A stretch of 64,000 bases of DNA from an uncultured Candidatus Saccharibacteria bacterium (GTDB lineage: Bacteria; Patescibacteriota; Saccharimonadia; Saccharimonadales; Saccharimonadaceae), in NCBI GenBank assembly GCA_938045445.1, contig CALIMM010000015.1, positions 1-64,000 of the forward strand. The letters run 5' to 3'. Positions 17,281 through 27,200 of the stretch are shown here, one piece after another (position 1 is the first letter of the stretch; each line of letters begins with the position of its first letter). Under the pieces are notes generated by a model. The model saw only the letters and a program-made list of their open reading frames with translations. It searched no databases and was not told the DNA's origin. Position numbers and translations under genes: made by a program.

Positions 17281-17914
17281 AACGCCCAAAGTACACACCA
17301 CGACCACTGTTGTGGTGGATGACACGAGCCGCGTGCCCTGGCTACATCGGCCTGGTACAGCGGCCTTGCTGGCAGCGGCTTTGGGCAGTGGCCTGGGGCT
17401 GCTCGCATCTTTTGTTCTTTCACTCGAGGCACTGCATTTGGCGCAGCACCCAGGTGGGGCGCTCAATTGCGACGTCAATGCTGTGCTGAGCTGCTCCACA
17501 GTAGCGCAGCATTGGTCGGCGACGGTGTTTGGCTTCCCCAACAGCTTCGTTGGCATGATGGCCATACCAGTGATGATAACGGTGGTCGTAGCACTGCTGG
17601 CCGGGGCACGCTTGCCGCGCTGGTTTGTGCGGAGTGCCTGGGGTGGCGCTGCGCTGGGGATGATTTTTGCCCTGTGGATGTTTTATATGAGCTTCGTCGT
17701 TATTCGCGTGCTGTGCCCGTGGTGCTTGACGCTGGATGTTGGGATGCTGCTGATCTTCTTTGGGATGACGCGCTACTGCATTGAGGCCGGGGTGATTGGT
17801 GGGGAGCGCACCAAGCGCTTTGCTCGCCATGGTTACGATGTGCTGTGTGGCGTAAGTGTGCTAGTGCTGGCGGTGGCGTTGATTATTGTGAAGTTTGGCG
17901 CGGAGCTACTATAG
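17270..17914 (+). CDS. Vitamin K epoxide reductase family membrane protein (VKOR)
   Basis: Bacterial VKORs reoxidise DsbA-like proteins using quinone. The 214-aa protein (start MPAKTPKVHT at 17270) has one cytoplasmic tail and about five membrane helices. The loop cysteines are in NCDVNAVLSCS and the CxxC redox centre is CPWC in RVLCPWCLTLD. The conserved Ser/Asn of VKOR is in PNSFVGM. No DsbA-like thioredoxin domain is fused. The only thioredoxin-like neighbour lacks CxxC, so the true partner must be elsewhere. It is the last gene of the ftsA cluster, followed by a terminator. Confidence 0.9.
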   Translation: MPAKTPKVHTTTTVVVDDTSRVPWLHRPGTAALLAAALGSGLGLLASFVLSLEALHLAQHPGGALNCDVNAVLSCSTVAQHWSATVFGFPNSFVGMMAIPVMITVVVALLAGARLPRWFVRSAWGGAALGMIFALWMFYMSFVVIRVLCPWCLTLDVGMLLIFFGMTRYCIEAGVIGGERTKRFARHGYDVLCGVSVLVLAVALIIVKFGAELL

Positions 17915-17946
17915 ATAAAGTCGTTTTTTGTACGGTAAAATTGTCG

Positions 17947-17972
17947 AGCTTGTCAGGATTGGCAAGCTTTTT
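17947..17972 (+). terminator. Intrinsic terminator after the ftsA-VKOR cluster
   Basis: AGCTTGTC aggatt GGCAAGCT (one G-U pair) with a T run. Confidence 0.8.
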
Positions 17973-20010
17973 AAAATGAACGGAATCTTGTATTATTCAT
18001 AGTGCTCTTTTGTCTATTCATTGGTGCAAGTCATTATTTTCTCGCACCAGGGAGGCTGTGGTATGGTGCTAGCCACCGCTATATTGACGCAAGTGAGGCG
18101 CTCATTAGCTTGTGCTGTGTGCTTGGTGTTATAGAAAAATAATGTGCAAAATAATGTATGCTGAATTTTAACATAGCTATGAAGCTCTTTGTGGGGCTTA
18201 AGCACGACGTGCTGTTAATGCATTGGTTATTGTTGCGTGACGCAACCAAAATAGCAAGATAGCGAGAGGAAGATGTAACCTATTAGCGAGCCTGTGTGTG
18301 AATATAACTAGCATTTCGTTCATTATGCATTATTGATAGTGAATGTGTTGATAGGCTTGTGCGCATCGCGAATTTGCTAACAAATATGATGATAGTATGC
18401 TAATGCTGCTGTGCTGTAGTAGATGTATTTTGTCTGAATAGCAACCGCAACATATTCAGCAGAAGGTGAGTGGTGCGTTTTGCTAAGTGGTGCAGGATTG
18501 AATGAGGGAGATGATGTGTTCAGCATGGCGGAGGCGTGAGATTGGCGGAGTGGTGCGAGTAAGCTTGATTTTTGCCGGGCCAATCGCTAGGCGTTTTTTG
18601 CAAGGTGGGTGAGCGAGGTGCGGTGTGATGATAAAAATATGATACGGCTTTTGGCTTGATGAAGGCAGATGAGTATTGGTTGCTATTTGCCGCAGAAAAA
18701 TTTGTTGCAGCATGAGCGCGAAAGGCAAAGTAATAAGCAAAGATAATGCAATAGCGCAGTGCTTAACAGTAGGTATTTTTGCGAATAAAAATGACTTATT
18801 AAAAAAATCATTTTGGTTGCATATTGAAAGTAATGAGTTGAGCGCGAAAGCTGCAGCACATACAAGACAAAGCACGCGCCATTGCTGCACAACACAGTAT
18901 CTGGATGCGGAACTATGCGAAGTAACAAGGAGGTGTGATGGCTGGTGACACACTTATGTTTTTTTAAAAAAATCCATGCGGTGCTCATAGCTAGCTACTT
19001 ACTACATCGACTATGCTAAAGCTGTTTGCGTCTATTTTTTGCCCACCATTGAGCACAGAATATACACGCTTTTTTGCAATGAGAAAAACATAGTAAAGCG
19101 GTATATAGAAATGATTAGCTTATAGCGAAGTATCGTGCAGTACGGCAGGCTGAGCGCTCTATATTTTGCGCTGAGCAAAAATGCGAAATAAGCAAGAAAC
19201 GTGCAAGCTATATAAAAACAAGCAATATGCAAAATATAATGTACAAAGAATTCGAGCAGAATGACTGCACAGAAAAGTGGCTGCATGCGTGCCAAGCAGG
19301 CGGGGTTAGCCGCACTCATGCACATTGCACACCGTATCGCTTACTGAACGTGCGAAAATAGCCCCCTATAGGGCGCTGTGATGCGCGAAAGCGCTGAGGA
19401 AGGGAAAATGCGAATTGTAGCCTACTAAGCGCTAGACGAGGGATCCACAGCCTCTCAGGAGGCATAAGGGGGCTTTGACTGGATTAGCTGATGTAGATAA
19501 GCCTGTGTGAGCTATGCTGTGCAGAGTACAACATAGCTATGTTGTAAAAAATAGAGTAGTGTGAGGAGAGTAAATTGAGATTGTGTTGTATAAAATATAG
19601 GATATCATTGGTGGCAAGAGGTGACGAACAAGGTGTGATATATACAACAATAACCCTCAGATGCACGCGCTCTATATGTGTATAAAAAACAACATACATA
19701 ACCACAACGAAACAAATTCGAAAACAGAGGCGGTAGGGCGATGAATTCACAACGTTGTGGGTAATAATATATATTGTATATATAACAACGATTGATGTGG
19801 TGGCACCAAAAGAGAAATAACAGGGGTAAATGAGACAATGTTGTTATAGTTATAACGTTTATATAATTATGGATAGGAGAGGATGGTGTCTCTTTGCGAA
19901 GTATGGGTTGGCATATAGTAAGGACTTTTGGGCAGCGCCTCACCAGTGTATCGGCAGCTTTGCGGTGGTGGTTGGGACAGAGGTGGTCTTATTGTGTGCT
20001 ACCTATAATA
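17973..20010. other. About 2 kb without recognisable genes
   Basis: The sequence is more AT-rich than the flanks. Open frames on both strands are short, lack Shine-Dalgarno sites and encode biased Cys/Leu/Tyr-rich peptides, so I do not annotate them. The word GAGCGCGAAAG recurs (18714, 18841, and GCGCGAAAGCGC at 19384). A compact folded segment lies at 19360-19474. I found no DnaA-box cluster, and no RNase P, tmRNA or SRP RNA signature. Confidence 0.5.
19360..19474 (+). ncRNA. Possible structured RNA
   Basis: The ends AGCCCCCT and AGGGGGCT pair across 115 nt. Inside are GCGC-GAAA-GCGC (a GNRA tetraloop hairpin) and GCCTCtcaGGAGGC. T residues follow the closing arm. This fits a folded RNA or a large terminator-like structure, but I recognise no known family and only one copy is in the window. 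The strand is a guess, based on the following GCTTT. Confidence 0.4.
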
Positions 20011-20026
20011 ATGGTATGCTAGCGAT

Positions 20027-20689
20027 ATGAAGAACAATACAATTTTACGCATTGGTGCTGGCGCGGCGTTTGTGGCGCTGGGTGGAATATTATTAAGCGA
20101 GAGCTTTGGCGTGCAATTTCATTACTGGCGAGAGTTTTGGTATGGTTTGTGCGCGCTTGGGTTTATGACGGTTGGTGTGCTGACGCTGCGCAATCGCAAT
20201 TGGCTGTGGGGTGTGCTCTGGGTAGTGATCGGCCTAACGATTGGCGCCCATGCATTTTTGCATATCAACATTAATATTTGGCGGATGCTTTGGCCGCTGG
20301 TGTTGATCACAATTGGCCTAGCGATTATTTTTAATCTGTCGCAGCGCCAACGCGGCAGTGCAAAAAAATCAACGGATGATAATATGGTCGCATCCTTCTC
20401 GGGCAACACGCGCAAGATAAAAGGCGAGTTTGCAGGTAACTCGCTCTCAGCTGTATTTGGCGGGGTGGATCTTGACCTACGCCAAGCCAAGATAGAGGAT
20501 GGTGCGGTGATTGATATTTTTGTTCTGTGCGGTGGCATTAATATTATTTTTCCAGACAACGTCATCGTCAAGACGCAGGTCACCAGCATCCTTGGCGGCG
20601 TAGACGACAAAACCAACGCTGCCAAGACTGCCAAAAAGACGGTCTACATTCGCGGCGACTGCGTCCTTGGTGAGCTCGAAATTAAATAA
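20027..20689 (+). CDS. LiaF-like membrane protein (DUF5668 / LiaF transmembrane and C-terminal domains)
   Basis: A 220-aa protein. Residues 5-105 carry four short membrane helices (RIGAGAAFVALGGILL, FWYGLCALGFMTVGVLTL, LWGVLWVVIGLTIGAHAF, RMLWPLVLITIGLAIIF). Residues 120-220 form the beta-helical C-terminal domain seen in LiaF (SAVFGGVDLDLRQAKIEDGA, then FVLCGGINIIFPDNV, and SILGGVDD). LiaF proteins modulate cell-envelope stress kinases. No LiaRS genes are nearby. The mRNA is probably leaderless (TATGCT 6 nt before the ATG). A strong terminator follows. Confidence 0.83.
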   Translation: MKNNTILRIGAGAAFVALGGILLSESFGVQFHYWREFWYGLCALGFMTVGVLTLRNRNWLWGVLWVVIGLTIGAHAFLHININIWRMLWPLVLITIGLAIIFNLSQRQRGSAKKSTDDNMVASFSGNTRKIKGEFAGNSLSAVFGGVDLDLRQAKIEDGAVIDIFVLCGGINIIFPDNVIVKTQVTSILGGVDDKTNAAKTAKKTVYIRGDCVLGELEIK

Positions 20690-20711
20690 TAGAAAAACGA
20701 TACTTCGCTAC

Positions 20712-20751
20712 AACACGCTTCTTGATAATAACGAGAAGCGTGTTTGTTTTT
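20712..20751 (+). terminator. Intrinsic terminator
   Basis: AACACGCTTCT ... AGAAGCGTGTT, an 11-bp perfect stem, then TTGTTTTT. Confidence 0.92.
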
Positions 20752-21181
20752 GCACTAATATACCACTCAGGCGGTGGAGTGTGGGTAGCGCTGGCACGAT
20801 AGTACACTGCTCGATTTTTCAACTTCGTACTTGGCTTAAAAAATTTGCTGATGCTATTAGTAATGAGCTACATGTCCGCTATATGTAATTGATAAAATTT
20901 CTCGTTGCTGGATTAATCATCGTCACATATTGATTGTGGCATTGTGATGATGTGAGAGTGGCCTGGCAATATGCGTCAGCGTGTTTGATTTTTATGTGCG
21001 CCGATTGATAAGGGCTGCTATAGCTTTGCAAAATTACGCATGGTGGATGAATGTGCCTCGCTAGTAATAATAAAAACACACTATTAATACTGCACGCAAA
21101 ATATACTACTTGCAAAAATAGTGTCTGGAGGAATATAATTTGCCAACCCATTCATCCTTCGTGCAAAAATAAATAAAATGA

Positions 21182-21364
21182 ATTGTTATAAAAATATTCA
21201 AACTTTATACAAGCGGCGTCTTGCAAGTCTACCTTGGCTACGGCACATACACAAAGTATAAAAATGTGACAGTAAGATTTTTGCGCAAGGTATACTTTGA
21301 AGTGGGTGAGCCAGAGCGCCGCGAATACCAGTATACCGTGCCAAGTATTCTTGCTATACTATAA
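21182..21364 (+). pseudogene. Probable gene remnant upstream of tag
   Basis: An open frame without a normal start translates to a natural-looking sequence (FKLYTSGVLQVYLGYG, then TKYKNVTVRFLRKVYFEVGE and REYQYTVPSILAIL) ending 2 nt before tag. The only upstream ATG (21178) is in another frame. The preceding 430 bp (20752-21181) is AT-rich and shows no gene. I read it as the 3' end of a decayed gene. A start at ATT, or overlap with tag's promoter by chance, are alternatives. Confidence 0.4.
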
Positions 21365-21366
21365 TT

Positions 21367-21948
21367 ATGAACCGCTGCCCCTGGGCTGAATGTAGCGATA
21401 ACGAGCGCACCTACCACGACACCGAGTGGGGTGTGCCGCTGTATGATGACCAGAAATTATTTGAGCTGCTCTGCCTGGAGGGCGCGCAGGCTGGCCTAAG
21501 CTGGAGCACAATTTTGGCCAAGCGGGCGGGCTACCGGCAGGCCTTTTACCAATTTGACATCACAAAAGTAGCCGCCATGACGGATGCGGAGCTGGAGGCG
21601 CTCACCCAGGACGCACGCATCGTCCGCAACCGGCGCAAAATTTATGCAACGCGCACCAATGCCCAGGCGGCGCTGCAGGCCACTCGTCAGCACGGTAGTT
21701 TGCAGGCGTACTTATGGGGCCTGGCGGGTGGTGCGCCAGTGCAAAATCACTGGCATACTGCAAGCGATGTGCCTGCCGATACGGCTACATCCCAAGTAAT
21801 GAGCGCACAGCTCAAGCGGGACGGCTTTGCTTTCGTCGGCCCAACGACGTGCTATGCCTTTATGCAGGCCGCGGGGATGGTGAATGACCACGTGGTGGCG
21901 TGCTTTCGGTATGGGGAGTGTGCGGCGCTGGGTGCTCATATAGAGTAA
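21367..21948 (+). CDS. tag: DNA-3-methyladenine glycosylase I
   Basis: Excises 3-methyladenine from alkylated DNA. The 193-aa protein begins MNRCPWAECSDNERTYHDTEWGVP, a typical Tag start, with zinc ligands Cys4, His17 (TYHDTEWG) and the C-terminal His and Cys in NDHVVACFRY. Catalytic region: FELLCLEGAQAGLSW with the conserved Glu. TATACT lies 6 nt before the ATG, so it is probably leaderless. Length and motifs are complete. Confidence 0.95.
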   Translation: MNRCPWAECSDNERTYHDTEWGVPLYDDQKLFELLCLEGAQAGLSWSTILAKRAGYRQAFYQFDITKVAAMTDAELEALTQDARIVRNRRKIYATRTNAQAALQATRQHGSLQAYLWGLAGGAPVQNHWHTASDVPADTATSQVMSAQLKRDGFAFVGPTTCYAFMQAAGMVNDHVVACFRYGECAALGAHIE

Positions 21949-22061
21949 TGAAAGTGATGCGCCTCGGTGCGCTGCGTTATTGCAAAGCTCGGTAGTATAA
22001 AATGTGATAATGCGGCTACCGGGTGCTTTTCAATCGGGCGGGCCTTGGGTATAATAGACTC

Positions 22062-22346
22062 AGAGGCATTTTTGCGCAGCTTATTGTGCGCAAAATGAGT
22101 GGCTATCACCCACGAAGCCTGCGGGAAGAAATTGGTTTGTTATTTTTATGGCGAGCTGTGAATCTAAGGAGCCAAGAATAGACCCCGCCGCGCATGCTGC
22201 GACAAGGCAATAATCAAGTGCTGAAAGAGTATGGCTATCTCTGTCGTTTTGTCGGGAAATGCTAGAATCACTTCTTTTGGAATCGAGATGGTACCGTCCG
22301 CGTAACCCAGCGGATTCTCGAGGTCAAGAGAGGTGATTTTTAATTA
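22062..22346 (+). promoter_or_regulatory. T-box-like riboswitch leader of the ileS operon
   Basis: A TATAAT at 22050-22055 starts a leader of about 285 nt. At 22284-22319 an antiterminator-like fold is visible: helix CGAGA/TCTCG, a bulge with TGGTACCG (22289-22296, T-box consensus TGGNACCG), and helix CCGC/GCGG. The TGGT would pair with an ACCA tRNA end, as expected for tRNA-Ile. Upstream, a small hairpin GTGG-CTATCAC-CCAC (22099-22113) shows ATC, an Ile codon, in its loop, like the ultrashort stem I of actinobacterial ileS T-boxes. A long terminator stem (22266-22338) with five T follows. The operon ends in ileS. The terminator encloses the antiterminator, which is unusual. Confidence 0.6.
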
Positions 22347-22450
22347 TATAAAAAGGAGCAGCCACACTGGTACCAGCCCACAAGCCAGCCTTGCAGCGCG
22401 CCATTGCGAGATGCACGCAGCAGGTTGCGTAGAGTTATGAAGGAAAGAGG

Positions 22451-22993
22451 ATGAGCACTATGCCGCAGAATAATCGTGTGACGAGCTTTGCAATCGATCG
22501 GGAATATGATTACATTATGTATGATATGACTGACATGATTCGCGCTATGAATTTTCCGCGGGAGGTTGCGGGCTTGCTTCTAAAGACCGATGAATTTCAT
22601 CTGTCACTGTTTGAGGTACTTGGTGAGTATGGGGTGGACGAAGCTGGCTATGAGCAGCTTGAGCAACTCTCGCGTACGACTGGTGCAGCGATGACGACAA
22701 AGCCGGAATTGACGGGTGAGTTCTGTAGATTGGTCGACAATGCAAAGGGTCGCGAGACAATTATTGCACTTGCCCAGTGGGGCGAGCTTGAAGCGTGGCG
22801 TGATGCAATTCGTGAACTGATACCTCAGGCAGAGTTCATTATTCCACATGTCACGTTATATACTAACCATAATGGCGCAATTGGCTATAGCGACAGAGAT
22901 GTGTATCGAGCCCAGCCGCTTGATGCAGCAATAAAAGCAACGCTCTACTCTGTACACCAAAAGCGAAAAGAAGTGGAGTACAACCATGCATGA
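22451..22993 (+). CDS. 2H phosphoesterase-like protein
   Basis: A 180-aa protein with two H-x-[ST]-hydrophobic motifs: FHLSLFEV near residue 57 and PHVTLYTN near residue 135. These define the 2H phosphoesterase superfamily (LigT/CPDase, which act on 2',3'-cyclic or 2'-5' phosphates of RNA). The spacing of about 80 aa is right. The rest of the fold is divergent, so the substrate cannot be named. Start at 22451 (MSTMPQNNRV) after GGAAAGAGG. It overlaps the GNAT gene by 8 bp, making it the first gene of the operon that ends in ileS. Confidence 0.66.
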   Translation: MSTMPQNNRVTSFAIDREYDYIMYDMTDMIRAMNFPREVAGLLLKTDEFHLSLFEVLGEYGVDEAGYEQLEQLSRTTGAAMTTKPELTGEFCRLVDNAKGRETIIALAQWGELEAWRDAIRELIPQAEFIIPHVTLYTNHNGAIGYSDRDVYRAQPLDAAIKATLYSVHQKRKEVEYNHA

Positions 22994-23555
22994 ATATTGG
23001 CAGCGGCGTACCTATGAGAAAGCACCCGCCTGTATTGCAGCGGTCGTGCCAGGCAGCGAGCAGTTTGCGTTACTCAAGCAAGATATGGGCATTTCTGATC
23101 GCTATGAAGCAACGCTTACAGAGCTGGCTATGCAGGGCAAGGCGGTGGTGTTTGCTGCAGTGGCGGATGGCCGTTATGTGGGACGGGTGACACTGCGGCA
23201 TGATTGGACTGAGCGACCAGAGATTGATGAGCCGTCAGTGAGGATTGAAGATGAATACCCTGACCTGCCGCAGATTAATGCACTTGAGGTGGCAGAGCAG
23301 TATCGTGGTCGTGGTATTGCCTCGCAGTTACTCGCTGCAGCGGAGGATGAAGCGTGCCGGCAAGGGTTTGACCGAGTTGGCCTGGCGGTAGACATTACCA
23401 AGAAGAGAGCGATGGGTATCTACGAGAAGCGTGACTATATGTATCGATTAGTGGCAGACAAGCCAACCTTCACCAGTATATACCACCGGACAGATGGCAC
23501 TGACGAGGCTGGCGAGTATTATTTGATGACAAAACAAGTGCGAGGTAAGAGATGA
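22986..23555 (+). CDS. GNAT-family N-acetyltransferase
   Basis: A 189-aa protein. The acetyl-CoA-binding motif A is VAEQYRGRGIASQLLAAAED (residues about 98-117), with the R/QxxGxG/A pattern. It is preceded by a strand with VVFAAVADGRYVGRVTLR and followed by a C-terminal strand (GFDRVGLAVDITKKRAMGIY). The substrate is unknown. It overlaps the genes on both sides (8 and 4 bp). Confidence 0.88.
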   Translation: MHEYWQRRTYEKAPACIAAVVPGSEQFALLKQDMGISDRYEATLTELAMQGKAVVFAAVADGRYVGRVTLRHDWTERPEIDEPSVRIEDEYPDLPQINALEVAEQYRGRGIASQLLAAAEDEACRQGFDRVGLAVDITKKRAMGIYEKRDYMYRLVADKPTFTSIYHRTDGTDEAGEYYLMTKQVRGKR

Positions 23556-24178
23556 TGCAGCCTGGGAGAATCCTTATCTACGGTGACTCGAACGTCTGGG
23601 GCGACAAAGGTTTTGGTGAGAATGGTGCTCTATTGGGGCGCTATGCTGCCAAACAGCAATGGTCAAATATCCTCCAGCAATTACTCGGTGATGAGTATGA
23701 CATTATTCAAGCGGGGCTGTGCGGGCGGACAGCAGGGGAGTATGCAGAGCAAGCGCCATATCTTGGTGGCAAGATCGGTTACAAAATAGCACTGCGAGAG
23801 GCAAGCCCGGTGAGCGGGGTGATCATCGCGCTTGGCGTGAATGATGCACAAAATGAAAGCGCTTCTAGCGAGCGAATCGTGGCTGATTTACAGTGGTATA
23901 GCGCCTATACCCAAGCTTATGCGGCTGATAGCGAGAATGGCATGGCTAACGGTGGCAATGTGTGGTATATCGCGCCTGCTATTACGCCGGTTCAGTGCTA
24001 TGCGCCGCTTGCCAGCAAGCTACAGTGCATCAACAAAAAGCTATGTGCTACTCATACAACCATTAGTAATCCACTTAACGACCATGACGATTATGCGCCT
24101 GATGGCATCCATTTCTCACTGCAAGGGCATCGGCGAGTGGCGCAGGCAATACGTGAATATTACAGAGGTGCAATATGA
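23552..24178 (+). CDS. SGNH/GDSL-family hydrolase
   Basis: A 208-aa esterase-like protein with all four SGNH blocks: block I ILIYGDSNVWG (nucleophile Ser), block II AGLCGRTAGE (Gly), block III IIALGVNDAQ (Asn), and block V APDGIHFSLQGH (Asp and His). There is no signal peptide, so it is cytoplasmic. The family includes lipases, thioesterases and arylesterases. The substrate cannot be inferred. ATG at 23552 overlaps the GNAT stop by 4 bp. ileS follows after 73 bp with its own Shine-Dalgarno. Confidence 0.87.
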   Translation: MMQPGRILIYGDSNVWGDKGFGENGALLGRYAAKQQWSNILQQLLGDEYDIIQAGLCGRTAGEYAEQAPYLGGKIGYKIALREASPVSGVIIALGVNDAQNESASSERIVADLQWYSAYTQAYAADSENGMANGGNVWYIAPAITPVQCYAPLASKLQCINKKLCATHTTISNPLNDHDDYAPDGIHFSLQGHRRVAQAIREYYRGAI

Positions 24179-24251
24179 TATGTATACAGCAATTTGGTTA
24201 AGACTTAATGTAATTGAACAAGTAGTATAAGATAAATCAAGGAGGAAATCA

Positions 24252-27200
24252 ATGAAATTCACACATGGCACACGCCGCCGAGCGGCAGAATACGAGAAGG
24301 ACTGGGTGCAGCGCTGGAAGGACGATCAGACGTTCCAGAAGTCGGTAGCGCAGCGGCCGGCGGATAATGCGTATGTCTTTTATGACGGGCCGCCGTTTAT
24401 TACTGGCGTACCGCATCATGGTACGTTACTGAGCTCAATCGTTAAGGATGCGGTGCCGCGCTACTGGACGATGAAGGGTAAGCGTGTGGAGCGCCGTTGG
24501 GGCTGGGATTGCCATGGCCTGCCGGCGGAGAATTTCGTCGAAAAGCAGCTGAATATTACCGACCGGCGGCAGATTGTGACCTGCCCGGGCCAGCCGGCAC
24601 CGCTGGACAAAGACGGTCAGCCACTGCCAACCATCAGTCTGGAAAAATACATCACTAAGGCGCGTGAAAGCATGGTGGCCAATAGTGAAACCTGGCAGGG
24701 CGTGATCGACCGGATTGGTCGCTGGGTGGACTTTACGGGCGCCTACCGCACCATGGACAAGGATTTTATGGAGAGCGTCTGGTGGGCGTTTAAACAGCTG
24801 TACGAGGCGGGCAAAATCTACGAAGGTGAAAAGGTGCTGATGTACGACACCAAGTTCGCTACCCCTGTCAGCAAGGCCGAAGTGACCATGGATAACGATG
24901 CCTACCAAACGGTAACTGATCCGAGTGTGTATGTGAAGTTTAAGCTGGATGATGAAGACGTTGCTGTTTTGGCTTGGACAACCACGCCATGGACATTGCC
25001 GGCTAACCTGATGCTAGCCGTCAACCCAGATATGACCTACTGTGAAGTGAAGGTATCAAAGGGTACAAAAAACGTGTTCTTGCTCTCGGGCAAGCATGCC
25101 TACGCATCGCGTGAGTACTATCCACAACTAAAGCAGCAGCTTGAGCAACAGGGGTATACAGTGACAATCATTGACCACATTAACCCCGATAACCCAGACT
25201 TAATAGAAAATGTAGAGCAGTTGGCGCAATACGACTTTACTTATGCGCATGTGGTGACGCATTCGCTGGGTGCAGCAACGTTCTTGAAATATTTGCAGGA
25301 TGCTAATGTGACGGTTGCATCGCTGACGATGATTGCGCCAGCGTGTGGTGTGTCAAACAGTAGTGATGAACAATGGAAGCAGGAGTCAGGCTATGTTGGC
25401 CTTGCGGTTGATCTTGCTCAGGTGCGACGGAAGATTGATCAGCGGCCGACTATTGTCTATTCGGACGATGCTGAGGTGCTTAACCAGGGCTTTGCGCAAC
25501 TTGGCAAAGAGCTCGGTGCGTCGATGCAGTATGAGCCAGGTAAGGGGCATTTCTTTGCGGCGGAGAAGAGCTTGGCGCCAGAGATCATACTACCCCTAAG
25601 CGAAAAACTGATCATCGCCGAAGAAGCCCTCGAGCGCACGCTGCAGGACGAAAAGCACCAGCCGCTTGATTACAAAGTATTACGCAAATTCCCCGGCAGC
25701 GAATTGGTGGGTAAGAAGTATCAGCCGCTCGATACGGGCTCGACCTGGCCACAGAATGACAAAATCCACACCATTTACGCGGCGGATTTCGTGTCACACG
25801 AGTCGGGTACGGGCATCGTGCATATTGCGCCGGCCTATGGCGAGGACGACTTTGAGCTGGCCAAGCGCCACGGCATTAGCGCCTTCCACGTCATCGATGA
25901 CAACGGCTACTACACCGATAGCAATTACAAAGGTCTGGAAGTGTGGGATAACAACAAGTTCATCGCCAAAGACCTGAAGGAAAAGGGCGCGGTGTGGAAG
26001 ATTGAGTACATTCGTCACGAATACCCGTTCAACCCGCGCAGCAAGCAGCGCATCATGTACCGGGCGATTCCGTCGTGGTTCTTTGACATCCAGGGGCAAA
26101 AGCCGCTGATGCTGGAGCAAAATGAGCATATCAATTGGTTCCCGCACCACCTCAAGCATGGCCGCTTTGCTAAGAATATCGAACAAGCGCCGGATTGGAA
26201 TCTGAGCCGTGATCGCTTCTGGGCGACGGCTATGCCAGTGTGGAAGGGCGACCGCGGTACGGTCAAGGTGGTTGGCTCGTACGCGGAGCTGCAGGAGCTG
26301 AGCGGTGTGGAGCTGGATGATTACCACCGCCCGTGGGTGGATGACATTACTTTTGAAATCGACGGCGAAACGTTTACCCGCATTGATAAGGTACTGGACT
26401 GTTGGTTTGAGAGCGGTAGTATGCCGTTTGCGCAGCTGCATTATCCGTTTGAAAACCAGGCCAAGTTCGAGCAGAATTACCCGGCGGACTTCATCGTTGA
26501 GTACATCGGCCAGGTGCGGGCGTGGTTCTACTATGTGCACGCCGTCAACGCCGCTTTGGCCGAGATCGGTGCCTTTGGCGAGGCCGGCGCGCAGCACAAA
26601 AACGCCTACAGCAACGTCATTACCACTGGTGTGGTGGCGGGTAATGACGGCCGCAAGATGAGTAAATCCCTCGGTAACTTTACCGACCCGAACGAGCTGA
26701 TGGATAAGTTCAGTGCTGATAGCTTGCGCTTCCTGCTGCTGAGTAGCCCGCTGCTCAACGGCGAGGATTTTGCTTTGCACGATAAGGATGTCGGCGATGT
26801 GGCGCGCAAGCTCAGTATGATCTGGAATATGTATGATTTCTTCACCATGTATGCGGAAGTTGATGGCTGGGAGTTTGACGGCGAGCTGGTGGATCCGCTC
26901 AGTGGCAAGCCGGTTTATACGTCACTATCATCCACCGAAACGGCTTCCGCGCACCGGGAATCTCGCTCATCAACCACAGGTGATACTGCGGAACTCGCTG
27001 CGCTCAAACAGTCCTCGTATCTGCCTGATGTTGATAACCTCAATTCTCGGGCGCGTGCAGATGTTTCGGAAGATGAAGCGACGATCGGCGCCGTGACCAA
27101 CCCGCTCGATATCTGGATTATCAGCCGCCTGCATGAGCTGGTGGTGGAGGTTGAGCGGCAGATGGATGCCTACAATATCCCCGATGCGCTGAGCCCGATT

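Noticed and set aside
19360..19474. SRP RNA or a known riboswitch
   Set aside because: The SRP motif with GGAAGCAGCC and the SAM, TPP, FMN and glycine riboswitch core blocks were looked for and not found.
18483..19943. Several minus-strand open frames of 80-157 codons in the 2-kb gap
   Set aside because: They overlap each other, lack ribosome-binding sites, and encode Cys/Leu/Tyr/His-rich sequences typical of translated AT-rich non-coding DNA.
17973..20026. Replication origin in the gene-free region
   Set aside because: No cluster of TTATCCACA-type DnaA boxes, and no dnaA or dnaN nearby.
22062..22346. The leader as RNase P RNA or tmRNA
   Set aside because: No P-RNA GGAGGAAAGTCC-type block and no tmRNA T arm or tag frame are present. 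The T-box features explain it better.
25794..26780. A 328-codon open frame on the minus strand inside ileS
   Set aside because: It is the antisense shadow of a long conserved coding region. Its protein resembles nothing, and the synthetase motifs on the plus strand are certain.
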